From positions 806,001 through 870,000 of the forward strand of contig JACKIM010000002.1 in assembly GCA_020638465.1 (NCBI GenBank): 64,000 bases of DNA, in the 5' to 3' direction. The DNA is from Geminicoccaceae bacterium. Its GTDB lineage: Bacteria > Pseudomonadota > Alphaproteobacteria > Geminicoccales > Geminicoccaceae. Made by a program: the position numbers and the translations under genes. Shown here in pieces: positions 24,984 through 33,385 of this stretch. Each line of letters starts with the position of its first letter. The stretch's first letter is position 1. Under the pieces are notes generated by a model. It did no database searches and was not told the DNA's origin. It saw nothing but the letters and a program-made list of their open reading frames with translations.

Positions 24984-25832
24984 ATGAGCGATCCCTTCGC
25001 CAGGAGGCGCGATCTCGGCGGTGCCTCGATCATTTACGAGAACAGCTCGCCGCGTTGGCATCCGCCCGAGCGGCTTGACGAACGGCTGCATCCGAGTTGG
25101 CGCGAAATCCGTCGTCAGATGCCCGACGAGCCCGAGGACGTCGTGCCGGAGAGCCAGCAGGTCGAGCCGCCGGCGACCGAGATTGCCTTCAGCGAAGCCG
25201 ATGTCGCGCGCATGTGCGCCCGGGCCGCTGCCGATGCCCGCCAGAATGCGCTTGAGATCCAGCATAACCTCAATCAGGCGCGGCTTGCCTCGCTTGCCGG
25301 CGACTTCACCCGGTCGCTGGCGGGTGCCGAGCAGGCCCGCAACGAACTGCTCGATCACGCACGCGGACAACTGGCGCTCGTCCTCAAGACCGCGATCGAT
25401 GCCATCGAGGCCGATGAGGCGACACGCCCTCGTGACGAGGATGTCGTGCGGTTCGTGCGTCAGTGCGTCGCCCGCCTGGACCACCCCGATGAAGTCCGTG
25501 TCGAGGTCGCTCCTGACATCGCGGGGGTGGTGGAACAGGGAATTGAGGGCATGCGCCGGGAACTGTCGCTCGAAACCCGGATCCTGGTCAGACCGTCAGC
25601 GGCGTTCGAACCCGGTCAGGTGAGGGTGTCCTGGCGGGACGGTTGGGCGGAAAGCGATCCCGGACAGGTGGAGCGTGTCGTGCGCGAGCATCTGGCGATC
25701 CTGATCGGCGAAGGGACGCGAGCTGCCGGCGAGGAGGCCGGTTGTGCGGACGGGAGCGACAAGGCGACGTTTTCGCCGGATGGTTCATCGGCGCCGGAGG
25801 TGCCGGGAGAGGTTGACGAGGAAGAGCCATGA
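24984..25832 (+). CDS. fliH: Flagellar assembly protein FliH
   Basis: This 282-residue soluble protein has an acidic, variable N-terminus, an Ala/Gln/Arg-rich helical stretch (residues about 70-130, ARAAADARQNALEIQHNLNQA) and a C-terminal domain with RDEDVVRFVRQCVARLDHPDEVRVEVAPDI, which resembles FliH/YscL. FliH is the stalk that regulates the FliI ATPase and delivers it to the C ring through FliN. Its position between fliG and fliN supports the call; fliI itself is not in the window. It starts 2 bp after fliG and overlaps fliN by 4 bp. Confidence 0.82.
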   Translation: MSDPFARRRDLGGASIIYENSSPRWHPPERLDERLHPSWREIRRQMPDEPEDVVPESQQVEPPATEIAFSEADVARMCARAAADARQNALEIQHNLNQARLASLAGDFTRSLAGAEQARNELLDHARGQLALVLKTAIDAIEADEATRPRDEDVVRFVRQCVARLDHPDEVRVEVAPDIAGVVEQGIEGMRRELSLETRILVRPSAAFEPGQVRVSWRDGWAESDPGQVERVVREHLAILIGEGTRAAGEEAGCADGSDKATFSPDGSSAPEVPGEVDEEEP

Positions 25833-26155
25833 GTGAGCATGACGACGATATCGAGGATGTGGTTGAGAGCGAACAGGCGCCGCGGAAAAGCGAACCCGCG
25901 AAGGTCACGCCCGCGGAGGCGCTCAGCGCCGTCTACGATATCCCGGTGCAGCTGGCGGCCGTGCTCGGGAAGACATCGATGCCTGTCAACCAGCTTTTGA
26001 GGCTGGGGCGAGGCGCCGTTGTCGAACTTGACCGGCGGGTGGGCGAGCCGATCGACATTTACGTCAACAACCGGCTTGTGGCGCGCGGCGAGGTTCTCGT
26101 CGTCGATGATCACCTGGGTATCACCATGACCGAGATCATCAAGAGCGAGCAATAA
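25829..26155 (+). CDS. fliN: Flagellar motor switch protein FliN
   Basis: This 108-residue protein ends in the SpoA/FliN domain: YDIPVQLAAVLGKTSMPVNQLLRLGRG, then VVELDRRVGEPIDIYVNNRLVARGEV and ITMTEII. An acidic N-terminal extension (EHDDDIEDVVESEQ) precedes it. FliN forms the base of the C ring, takes part in direction switching and docks FliH. Its start overlaps fliH, and its stop overlaps the motA start (TAATG). Confidence 0.95.
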   Translation: MSEHDDDIEDVVESEQAPRKSEPAKVTPAEALSAVYDIPVQLAAVLGKTSMPVNQLLRLGRGAVVELDRRVGEPIDIYVNNRLVARGEVLVVDDHLGITMTEIIKSEQ

Positions 26156-26970
26156 TGGCCAAGGCCCCTGCCGGACGTCGGTCCGGCGAGCAACTGTTTG
26201 CCGATCCGGCTGCGATCCTGGGGTTGATCGCGGTCATCGGCATGGTTCTCGCCGCCATCCTCCTCGGCGGCCGGCCGGCAGCCTTCGTCGACCTGCCATC
26301 GATCTTCATCGTGATTGGCGGCACGGTGGCCCTGACGATCACCAGTTTTCCCTTCGACGATATCAAGCATGCACCGCGCACGATTGTCCGTGCCCTGTCG
26401 CCGCGCGGTCAGGGATCGCCGCGCCGTATAGCGCGCGAGGGACTGGCCATTGCCGATCTGGCGCGACGGGGGGATCTCCGCCAGATCGAGACCCGGTCCG
26501 GTACGCTGGCGCAGCGGCCGATCCTGCAGCGCGGCCTCGAGATGATCATCGACGGCGCCAGGTTGAACCAGGTCGCACCCGCCTTGCAGCGCGAGGTCGA
26601 GATCCTCGACGAGCGGCGTCATCGTGCGGAAAGCATCCTGCGCCGGGCGGCCGACATCGCACCGGCCATGGGGCTCATCGGCACCCTCATCGGCCTCGTG
26701 CAGATGCTCGGGCAACTCGATGATCCATCAGCGATCGGGCCGGCCATGGCAGTCGCACTGCTCACGACCTTCTACGGTGCCGTCATCGCGCATGCGATTC
26801 TCACGCCGCTGGCCGAACGCCTGTCGAAGATGAGTGAGACCGAGAGATTGCACCATGAAATACAGCTGCTTTGCGTGATGTCGATCGCCGAGCGGGAAAA
26901 TCCGCGGCGTCTCGAATCGCTGCTCAACGGCCTGTTGCCACCCTCCGAGCAGCTGGAGGAGTTCGGATGA
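26155..26970 (+). CDS. motA: Flagellar stator protein MotA (PomA-like)
   Basis: This 271-residue membrane protein belongs to the MotA/TolQ/ExbB family. Helices 1-2 (residues about 19-38 and 48-66) are followed by a cytoplasmic loop with basic and acidic residues (about 80-165), then helices 3-4. The functional prolines are Pro170 in IAPAMGLIGTLIGL and Pro218 in AHAILTPLAERL. Its neighbours (fliN, flbD) favour a flagellar stator over a Tol or Exb transporter. No motB lies in the window, so its peptidoglycan-binding partner must be encoded elsewhere. Confidence 0.88.
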   Translation: MAKAPAGRRSGEQLFADPAAILGLIAVIGMVLAAILLGGRPAAFVDLPSIFIVIGGTVALTITSFPFDDIKHAPRTIVRALSPRGQGSPRRIAREGLAIADLARRGDLRQIETRSGTLAQRPILQRGLEMIIDGARLNQVAPALQREVEILDERRHRAESILRRAADIAPAMGLIGTLIGLVQMLGQLDDPSAIGPAMAVALLTTFYGAVIAHAILTPLAERLSKMSETERLHHEIQLLCVMSIAERENPRRLESLLNGLLPPSEQLEEFG

Positions 26971-27028
26971 GCGACGGGAGGCGCGCGAGCCGGCGACCGT
27001 CAGCAACAGTCTTCAAGAGGGGACGGAT

Positions 27029-28381
27029 ATGCGTCTGATCATCATCGGTGAGCATGGCGAGGAGGTCGGCGAAGCCAGCCGCATCGCCGCCGGCCGTGGT
27101 GCCGATGTCCGCCACGTGGCCACGCTCGATGCCGCCCTGGCGTCGTTGCGCGGTGGGCAGAGTGCCGACGTGATGCTGATCGAAGTCGGACGCGATATCG
27201 CCGGAGCGATCCGTGCGCTTGCCGCCGAGCACATCCACCTGCCGGTGATTGCCTTCGGCATCGACAGCAGGCCCCGCGAGGCGGTCGATGCCATTCGTGC
27301 AGGTGCCAGGGAGTTCCTGCCGCTGCCACCTGACCCGGAACTGATTTCGGCCATTCTTGAGGCTGTGTGCGAGACCCGCGATGAACTGATCTTCGAGGAT
27401 CCGGCGATGGGGCAGGTGATGGCTCTGGCGCGACAGTTCGCCCCGGCCGACGCGAGCGTGCTCATCACCGGCGAGAGCGGGACGGGCAAGGAGGTGATGG
27501 CCCGCTTCATCCATCAAAACAGCCGCCGGGCAAGATGCCGTTTCATTTCCGTCAACTGCGCGGCGATTCCCGAAAACCTGCTCGAATCCGAACTTTTCGG
27601 CCATGAGAAGGGAGCCTTTACCGGTGCCAGCGCCCGGCGCATCGGCAAGTTCGAGGAGGCCCATGGAGGCACCTTGCTGCTCGACGAGATCACGGAGATG
27701 GACGTGCGCCTGCAGGCCAAGCTGTTGCGGGTCATTCAGGAGCGCGAAATCGACCGGGTGGGGGGCAGCAGGCCGGTCAAGGTCGATATCCGCCTGATCG
27801 CCACCAGCAATCGCGACCTCGACGAGGCCGTCGCAGAAGGTGTATTCCGCGAGGATCTCCTCTACCGGTTGAATGTCCTCAATCTGCACCTTCCGCCGCT
27901 TCGCGCCCGTCCTCGCGACATCGTCACGCTTGCCCGTCACTTCGTGGTCAAGCACTCGGCCACCAATGGCCTGCCGCAGCGCGAATTGTCGACCGCTGCC
28001 ATCGGACGATTGCTGGGAAACAGCTGGAAGGGCAATGTTCGCGAATTGGAGAATTGCATCCATCGGGCAGTGCTGCTGGCCCAGGGAGCGGAGATCGATG
28101 CCGACGCCATCATCCTGAGCGGCCAGCCGCGACCGGATGCCGAAAGCAGTTCGCGCGAGGGGGCACTCGTCGGCCGGACCGTGGCCGATGTCGAGCGGGG
28201 TCTGATCCTCGAGACCCTGGATCATACGATGGGCAACCGCACCCACGCCGCGACCATTCTCGGCATTTCGATCCGTACCTTGCGCAACAAGCTCAAACAG
28301 TATGGGGCGGAGGGCATGAGCATCCCACCCGCTCCGAACGAGGTCGCGACGCCGTTCGTGGCCGGTAGCAGCAGGCACTAG
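27029..28381 (+). CDS. flbD: Sigma-54 activator FlbD with degenerate receiver domain
   Basis: This 450-residue regulator has three parts. Residues 1-120 are a receiver-like fold whose acidic pocket and phospho-acceptor are altered (MRLIIIGEHGEE; MLIEVGRD where Asp is expected; FLPLPP without the usual Lys). Residues about 130-370 are an AAA+ sigma-54 interaction domain with Walker A GESGTGKE, the GAFTGA loop, and LLLDEI. The end has a Fis-type DNA-binding helix-turn-helix (NRTHAATILGISIRTLRNKL). It activates class III flagellar promoters such as the one at 17624. In Caulobacter FlbD is controlled by FliX rather than by ordinary phosphorylation; no fliX was recognised here. GAGGGGACGG precedes the ATG. 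Confidence 0.92.
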   Translation: MRLIIIGEHGEEVGEASRIAAGRGADVRHVATLDAALASLRGGQSADVMLIEVGRDIAGAIRALAAEHIHLPVIAFGIDSRPREAVDAIRAGAREFLPLPPDPELISAILEAVCETRDELIFEDPAMGQVMALARQFAPADASVLITGESGTGKEVMARFIHQNSRRARCRFISVNCAAIPENLLESELFGHEKGAFTGASARRIGKFEEAHGGTLLLDEITEMDVRLQAKLLRVIQEREIDRVGGSRPVKVDIRLIATSNRDLDEAVAEGVFREDLLYRLNVLNLHLPPLRARPRDIVTLARHFVVKHSATNGLPQRELSTAAIGRLLGNSWKGNVRELENCIHRAVLLAQGAEIDADAIILSGQPRPDAESSSREGALVGRTVADVERGLILETLDHTMGNRTHAATILGISIRTLRNKLKQYGAEGMSIPPAPNEVATPFVAGSSRH

Positions 28382-28386
28382 CAGTC

Positions 28387-30486
28387 ATGGCCACCGATCT
28401 GGGAAATCTGCGCAGGGACGTCGTTCCGCAAGTGGTGAACACCCTGCGTCAGAGCGATATTCTCATGGCACTCGGGGTCATCGGTATCCTGGTGGTGCTG
28501 ATCCTGCCGCTGCCCGGTTTTCTCCTCGACGTTCTGCTCGCCCTGTCGATCACGTTCTCGGTGATGGTCCTGCTGACCTCGCTGTTCATCGAGCGTCCGC
28601 TCGATTTCAACTCGTTTCCGACCGTCCTGCTGATCGCCACCATGCTGAGATTGTCCCTCAATCTCGCATCCACCCGTCTCATCCTGGCGCACGGCCATGA
28701 GGGGACCGATGCCGCGGGGCAGGTGATCGAGGCCTTTGGCGGCTTCATCATGCAGGGCAATTTCGTCATCGGCATCATCGTCTTTGCGATCCTCGTCATC
28801 GTGAATTTCGTCGTGATCACCAAGGGGTCGGGACGAATTGCCGAGGTTGCCGCGCGGTTCTCGCTCGACGCCATGCCCGGCAAGCAGATGGCCATCGACG
28901 CGGACCTGTCGGCCGGTCTGATCGACGAGGGCACGGCCCGTCTGCGCCGTCGCGAGCTTGAGGAGGAGAGCGCCTTCTTCGGCGCCATGGACGGTGCCGC
29001 GAAGTTCGTGCGCGGCGACGCGATCGCGGGCCTGATGATCACATTCATCAACCTCGTGGCCGGTCTCATCATCGGTGTCGGCCAGATGGGCATCAGTTTT
29101 TCCGAGGCCGCCACCAGCTATACCATCCTGACCGTTGGCGACGGCCTTGTCTCGCAGATTCCCGCCCTGATCGTTTCCACGGCAGCGGGTCTCCTCGTCT
29201 CCAAGGCCGGTGTTTCCGGGCGCGCGGATGTGGCGCTTGTCAGCCAGCTTGGTGCCTTTCCCCGCGTGCTTGGCGTGACCAGCGGACTGCTGACGCTGCT
29301 GGCCGTCCTTCCCGGCCTGCCGGCCCTGCCGTTCCTGGCGCTGGCCGGCGGCACGGGATATCTGGCGTGGCGCATGGCCAGGCAGGCCGCCGATACGGTC
29401 GAGACCGGCCAGCAGGCCGAAAAGGAGGCGAAGGCCGTCGAACCGCCGGCGGAAGAGCCCATTGCCAATATCCTGCACATTGATCCGATCCGGCTCGAGT
29501 TGGGCTACGGCCTCCTGCCGCTCATCAGCGACAGTGCGGCGGGCCGGCTCACGGACCAGATCAAGGCATTGCGACGCCAGCTCGCTTCCGAACTCGGGTT
29601 CGTCATGCCGTCGGTGCGCATCCAGGACAACATCCAGCTTCCGGCCAATACCTATGTGGTCAAGGTCAAGGAGATGGAGGCAGGGCGCGGCGACATCCGT
29701 CCGAACATGCTGCTGGTCATGGATCCGCAGGGCGGCGATATCGCCCTGCCGGGCGAACAGACGACGGAGCCCACCTTCGGTCTCGCGGCTGCGTGGGTCG
29801 CGCGCTCCATGCGCGAGGAGGCGGGCTTCAAGGGGTATACGGTGGTGGATCCGGCAACGGTCGTCACCACCCACATCACCGAGCTGGTCAAGGACAACCT
29901 TGCCGACATGCTCACTTTTGCCGAGACGCAGAAGTTGCTCAAGGAACTTGACGATGACTACCAGAAATTGCTGACCGACCTCGTTCCGGGCCGCATCAGT
30001 GCCGCAGGCATCCAGCGCGTGTTGCAGGGGCTGCTGGCCGAGCGGGTCTCGATCCGCGACCTGCCGTTGATCCTTGAGGCCATCGGCGAGGCGCTGAGCC
30101 ACACCCAGAACGTCGTCTTCATCGTCGAGCATGTCCGCGCGCGGCTTGCCCGCCAGATCAGCAATTCGGCAACAGGTCCCGGTGGCTACATTCCCCTTTT
30201 GACGCTTTCCGGCACATGGGAGAGCGGTTTTTCGGATGCGCTGGTCGGCCAGGGGGACGAACGGCAACTGGCCATGGCGCCGGGCAAGCTCCAGGACTTC
30301 ATCCGCGCCATGCGCGATGCATTCGAAAAACAGGCCATGCGCGGCGAACTGCCGGTGATCGTCACCTCGCCGGCCATCCGCGCCTATGTCCGCTCGATCG
30401 TCGAACGGTTCCGCCCGGCAACCGTGGTACTGTCACAGAACGAGATCCATCCCAAGGCCAGGATCCGCACGCTCGGGCAGATCTGA
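28387..30486 (+). CDS. flhA: Flagellar export gate protein FlhA
   Basis: This 699-residue protein has an N-terminal half with eight hydrophobic segments, the family motif RLSLNLASTRLIL near residue 78, the FHIPEP-region loop (RFSLDAMPGKQMAIDADL, near 158), and a C-terminal cytoplasmic domain of about 350 residues (LRRQLASELGFVMPSVRI). It forms the nonameric ring that docks export chaperones and late substrates in the flagellar type III system. It follows flbD by 5 bp, so a single transcript from fliF to flhA is plausible. Confidence 0.97.
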   Translation: MATDLGNLRRDVVPQVVNTLRQSDILMALGVIGILVVLILPLPGFLLDVLLALSITFSVMVLLTSLFIERPLDFNSFPTVLLIATMLRLSLNLASTRLILAHGHEGTDAAGQVIEAFGGFIMQGNFVIGIIVFAILVIVNFVVITKGSGRIAEVAARFSLDAMPGKQMAIDADLSAGLIDEGTARLRRRELEEESAFFGAMDGAAKFVRGDAIAGLMITFINLVAGLIIGVGQMGISFSEAATSYTILTVGDGLVSQIPALIVSTAAGLLVSKAGVSGRADVALVSQLGAFPRVLGVTSGLLTLLAVLPGLPALPFLALAGGTGYLAWRMARQAADTVETGQQAEKEAKAVEPPAEEPIANILHIDPIRLELGYGLLPLISDSAAGRLTDQIKALRRQLASELGFVMPSVRIQDNIQLPANTYVVKVKEMEAGRGDIRPNMLLVMDPQGGDIALPGEQTTEPTFGLAAAWVARSMREEAGFKGYTVVDPATVVTTHITELVKDNLADMLTFAETQKLLKELDDDYQKLLTDLVPGRISAAGIQRVLQGLLAERVSIRDLPLILEAIGEALSHTQNVVFIVEHVRARLARQISNSATGPGGYIPLLTLSGTWESGFSDALVGQGDERQLAMAPGKLQDFIRAMRDAFEKQAMRGELPVIVTSPAIRAYVRSIVERFRPATVVLSQNEIHPKARIRTLGQI

Positions 30487-30489
30487 CCG

Positions 30490-32265
30490 ATGGCCGGAAT
30501 GACACCGCTGCCGCCGGGAATGCCCTTGATGACCGGCAATGCCGCGTCGGGTGGCGAGGGGCCGGACGCAATCGATGGTCTGCGACGGGATACGGCCACC
30601 ACCGCCAATCTGCGCCGCCTCGATCTCACGGTGGCCGATGCCATGGGCAGACAGGTCGTGACCCGTGGCCAGGCCGGGCAGGTGGCCCTCGAACTGTCGC
30701 AGCCGGTTCCCGGCGGAACGCGCCTGACCGTCGAACTGCCCGCGGCGGGACGGCCCCGGCCGGGCATGAACCTGCCCATCGTCGAGATGGATGGCAAGCC
30801 TACGGCGACAGCCCAATCCGCGCGGGTGATCGACATCCGTACCATCGACACCGTTCCGGCGCGTCCGGGACCGGTGGTGCAGGCCCAGTTGCTCCGGGAC
30901 GGAAGCCCGGTCCAGGGCGCAAGCATCGACATCCGCATTGCACCGCGACCGCTGCCGGCTGCCAGCCCTCCTGTCATGCCGGCCATGCACCCTCCGGTGG
31001 TCCCGTCGCCCGACATGTCCCCGCCATCGGCTGGCCTGCCCCGACCTGCCATGCAGCCGGCGGCAGGCGGCATGGTCGTGGCGGTCGACGGGCGACCTTC
31101 GGCATGGCCGGCCGTCAACGCTTCCCATGCGCTGTCGGCGGCGGCGGCATCGCCCCCGATTGCACCGACAGTAACGGCATCGCCCGCGGCGACCGCCCCG
31201 GCACCAGCGACAGCGGCCATGCCGGCAACCGTCCAGGCCGGGACTGCGCCATTGGAGGGGACAGCCCGATCCCCCGTGCTTCCGTCATTGTCCCGCAGTG
31301 ATGCGGTCGCGGATGGGCAGGCCGCAACGGGAAAGCCTGTTGTTGCGCCAGATGGACCCTTGCCTGCCAAGCCGGTATCGCCGTCCGCCGGCACCGTTGC
31401 GGCTCGGACACCTTTCCCTCCCGATGGATCCCGAACCGCGCCATCGCAGCCCTCGTATCCCGATGTGCGATCCGACGTGACCTTGCGGGTGCAGGGCCAC
31501 ATGATTGACGGACGTCCGCTGCTGGGGCTGGGGCAGGGGCAGTTGCGGATCGAGGTGCCCATGCCCGACCTTCCGGACGATGCGATCGTCGGTGTCAGCC
31601 TCGTCAGTCCCGTTCCGGCCGCAGCGTCCGACGGGGGATCGACGCTTGAGGATGGCGTGGAGATGCTGATGCGCGCGCTCATGATCCGCGCCGGTGCGGA
31701 CCGGCCGACGCAGGGGCAAAGGCTGCCGGTGGACGAACGGCTGGCCCAACGGCTGATCAGTCGGGACGATGCCCTGCGCCGTTCCGCCGAAACGAGTGAC
31801 CGGGCCGATGCCCCGACCCGGCACGGCCATGCTCCTGCCGAGCGGCCCCTGCCGGATACCGCCCGTCCGCCCATCCTCGACAGCGGCCCCGAAGGATGGC
31901 GCGGGTTCGCCGGAATGCTTGGCGACCAGGATCCGGGCGTCCCGCTGTCGCAATGGCTCAGGCGCGGGTCAGTCGACGATCGTGGACGTTCCGTCGACGA
32001 CGACCACGATCACATGGCTATGACCCTCGAATTGAGCGAGATCGGCCGCGTACGCATCGATCTCTACCTCGATGGCAGTATCCTGCGTGCCGCGATCAGC
32101 ACCGAACGCCCCCTTTCACCCGCCATCCGCATGAATATCGCTGACCTGTTCGGCGCTGCCCTCGAATTGACCGGACATGAGGGGCAGATCGTCTTCCGCA
32201 ACGACCGTCGCCACACCGGCCAACCCGTCCACTCCCATCTCTCCACCCGCAGTTTCGAGGCCTGA
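30490..32265 (+). CDS. Second FliK-like protein (Pro/Ala-rich, C-terminal hook-domain-like)
   Basis: This 591-residue protein starts 3 bases after flhA. Residues about 150-320 are low-complexity Pro/Ala/Thr/Met sequence, as in FliK-type rulers. Residues about 500-580 (MTLELSEIGRVRIDLYLDGSILRAAISTERPLSP, then NIADLFGAALELTGHEGQIVF) resemble the C-terminal domain of hook-length control proteins. The canonical fliK is upstream at 17652. This may be a second ruler-like secreted substrate, a switch protein or a divergent paralogue. There is no signal peptide or membrane helix. The ribosome site is weak, which suggests coupling to flhA. Confidence 0.65.
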   Translation: MAGMTPLPPGMPLMTGNAASGGEGPDAIDGLRRDTATTANLRRLDLTVADAMGRQVVTRGQAGQVALELSQPVPGGTRLTVELPAAGRPRPGMNLPIVEMDGKPTATAQSARVIDIRTIDTVPARPGPVVQAQLLRDGSPVQGASIDIRIAPRPLPAASPPVMPAMHPPVVPSPDMSPPSAGLPRPAMQPAAGGMVVAVDGRPSAWPAVNASHALSAAAASPPIAPTVTASPAATAPAPATAAMPATVQAGTAPLEGTARSPVLPSLSRSDAVADGQAATGKPVVAPDGPLPAKPVSPSAGTVAARTPFPPDGSRTAPSQPSYPDVRSDVTLRVQGHMIDGRPLLGLGQGQLRIEVPMPDLPDDAIVGVSLVSPVPAAASDGGSTLEDGVEMLMRALMIRAGADRPTQGQRLPVDERLAQRLISRDDALRRSAETSDRADAPTRHGHAPAERPLPDTARPPILDSGPEGWRGFAGMLGDQDPGVPLSQWLRRGSVDDRGRSVDDDHDHMAMTLELSEIGRVRIDLYLDGSILRAAISTERPLSPAIRMNIADLFGAALELTGHEGQIVFRNDRRHTGQPVHSHLSTRSFEA

Positions 32266-32432
32266 AGGGCCGCGGGCATCCGATTCCGTGCGCGACGTTT
32301 CGAGTCGATACGGCCGGATGATTGATGATCGGCGGCGTATCGCCGGTGTTCGTCCGGGTCGTTCAGGCTGAAAAACCGGCGAATCGATGAACGTCTAAAC
32401 GGCGTTGTTGAACGCGAGTCTATTTAACCTAT

Positions 32433-32460
32433 AAAAAGCCAATGGAATCAATGAATTGGC
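32433..32460 (-). terminator. Terminator-like hairpin overlapping the 3' end of tRNA-Arg
   Basis: On the minus strand GCCAAT (discriminator base, CCA and two following bases) pairs with ATTGGC across an 11-base loop and is followed by TTTTT. The stem is short (6 bp), so it is only a candidate. Confidence 0.4.
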
Positions 32461-32533
32461 GCGCCCTGCAGGACTCGAACCTGCGACCCTCTGCTTAGAA
32501 GGCAGATGCTCTATCCGGCTGAGCTAAGGGCGC
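32457..32533 (-). tRNA. tRNA-Arg (anticodon TCT)
   Basis: The minus strand folds as a standard 77-base tRNA: acceptor GCGCCCT/AGGGCGC, D arm GCTC...GAGC, anticodon stem TCTGC/GCAGA with loop CTTCTAA (anticodon TCT, reading AGA/AGG), T arm GCAGG-TTCGAGT-CCTGC, discriminator G and an encoded CCA. It stands alone between the flagellar region and the cobalamin genes. tRNA genes are common integration sites, but no integrase or attachment-site duplication was seen. Confidence 0.97.
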
Positions 32534-32593
32534 TCAAGCAGGTGGGAGGGGTTATAGCAGAGCGATGGCCGGTGGCCTAGTCGGACATTCCCG

Positions 32594-33385
32594 TCAGATT
32601 CGGCGGGCAATCTCCGGTCCCGTCGAGAATGCGTCCGATGGCGTCTCAAGGAGCATGCGGTCGAGCCACCGCAGGGCCTCCGGGATCGAGGTGGCCAGGT
32701 CGGGGTCGGGCGGAAGGGACAGGCCGGGGCGCCGGATCATGATGGTGGTGACGCCAAGCTGGTCTGCCGCGTCGAGCCGGGCCAATCCGAACCGGCCGCC
32801 GGAATTCTTGCACACGAGATGGGTGACACGATGTTCGCCCATTACCGCTCGCTCGTCTTCGACCGTCGGATTGGCCGGCACATCGAGCCAGACCCCGTTT
32901 GTCGACCACCGTCGTGTGTCACAAGGATCGACGACGCGAAGGCCGAGCCATTCCGCCTTCGTACCGGCGAAGGCACGCGCGCTCTTGCGCCCGGTGGCAA
33001 GCAGGGCACGGCATCCGGCGGGCAGTGCACGGGCGGCCCCATCGAGGTCGTCCACCATTTGCCAGTGGGGCCGCCTCGGCCATGGCGGACGCAGGAACCG
33101 GAGACAGGGAATGCCTGTTTGCTGCGCTGCCCGTGCCACGGTCCGCGGATAGCGGGCGAAGGGGTGCGTGGCATCGACGATGCGTTCGAACCCTCCGTCG
33201 ACGAGGAACCGTACAAGCCCGGCCTCACCGCCGAACCCGCCGACACGCAGGTTGCAGGGAAAGACCTGCGGCTGCCGGGTCTCGCCGGCCAGGCTCGCCG
33301 TCAGGTCATAGCGATCCGGACGGCGGCCGAGGCATCCGGCGAGCTGTCGGGCCTCGGCGGTTCCGGCCAGCATCAGGATCTTCAC
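32594..33385 (-). CDS. cobK: Precorrin-6A reductase
   Basis: This 263-residue protein matches CobK/CbiJ: an N-terminal KILMLAGTAEARQLAG, IVDATHPFA near residue 80, and LVCKNSGG near 190. It reduces a double bond of the precorrin-6A macrocycle with NADPH during cobalamin synthesis. The start is taken as GTG 33385, four bases into the overlap with the cbiD stop and behind GGAG; the frame is open to 33469. It pairs with cbiD on the minus strand. The tRNA gene lies 60 bp downstream. Confidence 0.9.
   Translation of the reverse strand: MKILMLAGTAEARQLAGCLGRRPDRYDLTASLAGETRQPQVFPCNLRVGGFGGEAGLVRFLVDGGFERIVDATHPFARYPRTVARAAQQTGIPCLRFLRPPWPRRPHWQMVDDLDGAARALPAGCRALLATGRKSARAFAGTKAEWLGLRVVDPCDTRRWSTNGVWLDVPANPTVEDERAVMGEHRVTHLVCKNSGGRFGLARLDAADQLGVTTIMIRRPGLSLPPDPDLATSIPEALRWLDRMLLETPSDAFSTGPEIARRI

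Noticed and set aside
26155..26970. MotA read as TolQ/ExbB
   Set aside because: Its position between fliN and flbD and the stator prolines in helices 3 and 4 favour a flagellar stator.
28378..30267. 629-residue open frame on the minus strand opposite flhA
   Set aside because: It is an antisense shadow in GC-rich coding sequence; flhA on the plus strand is full length with all family motifs, and the minus frame is low-complexity Asp/Arg/His-rich.
32457..32533. tRNA-Arg as an integration site of a mobile element
   Set aside because: No integrase, no direct repeat of the tRNA 3' end and no change of gene content character was seen in the neighbouring sequence.
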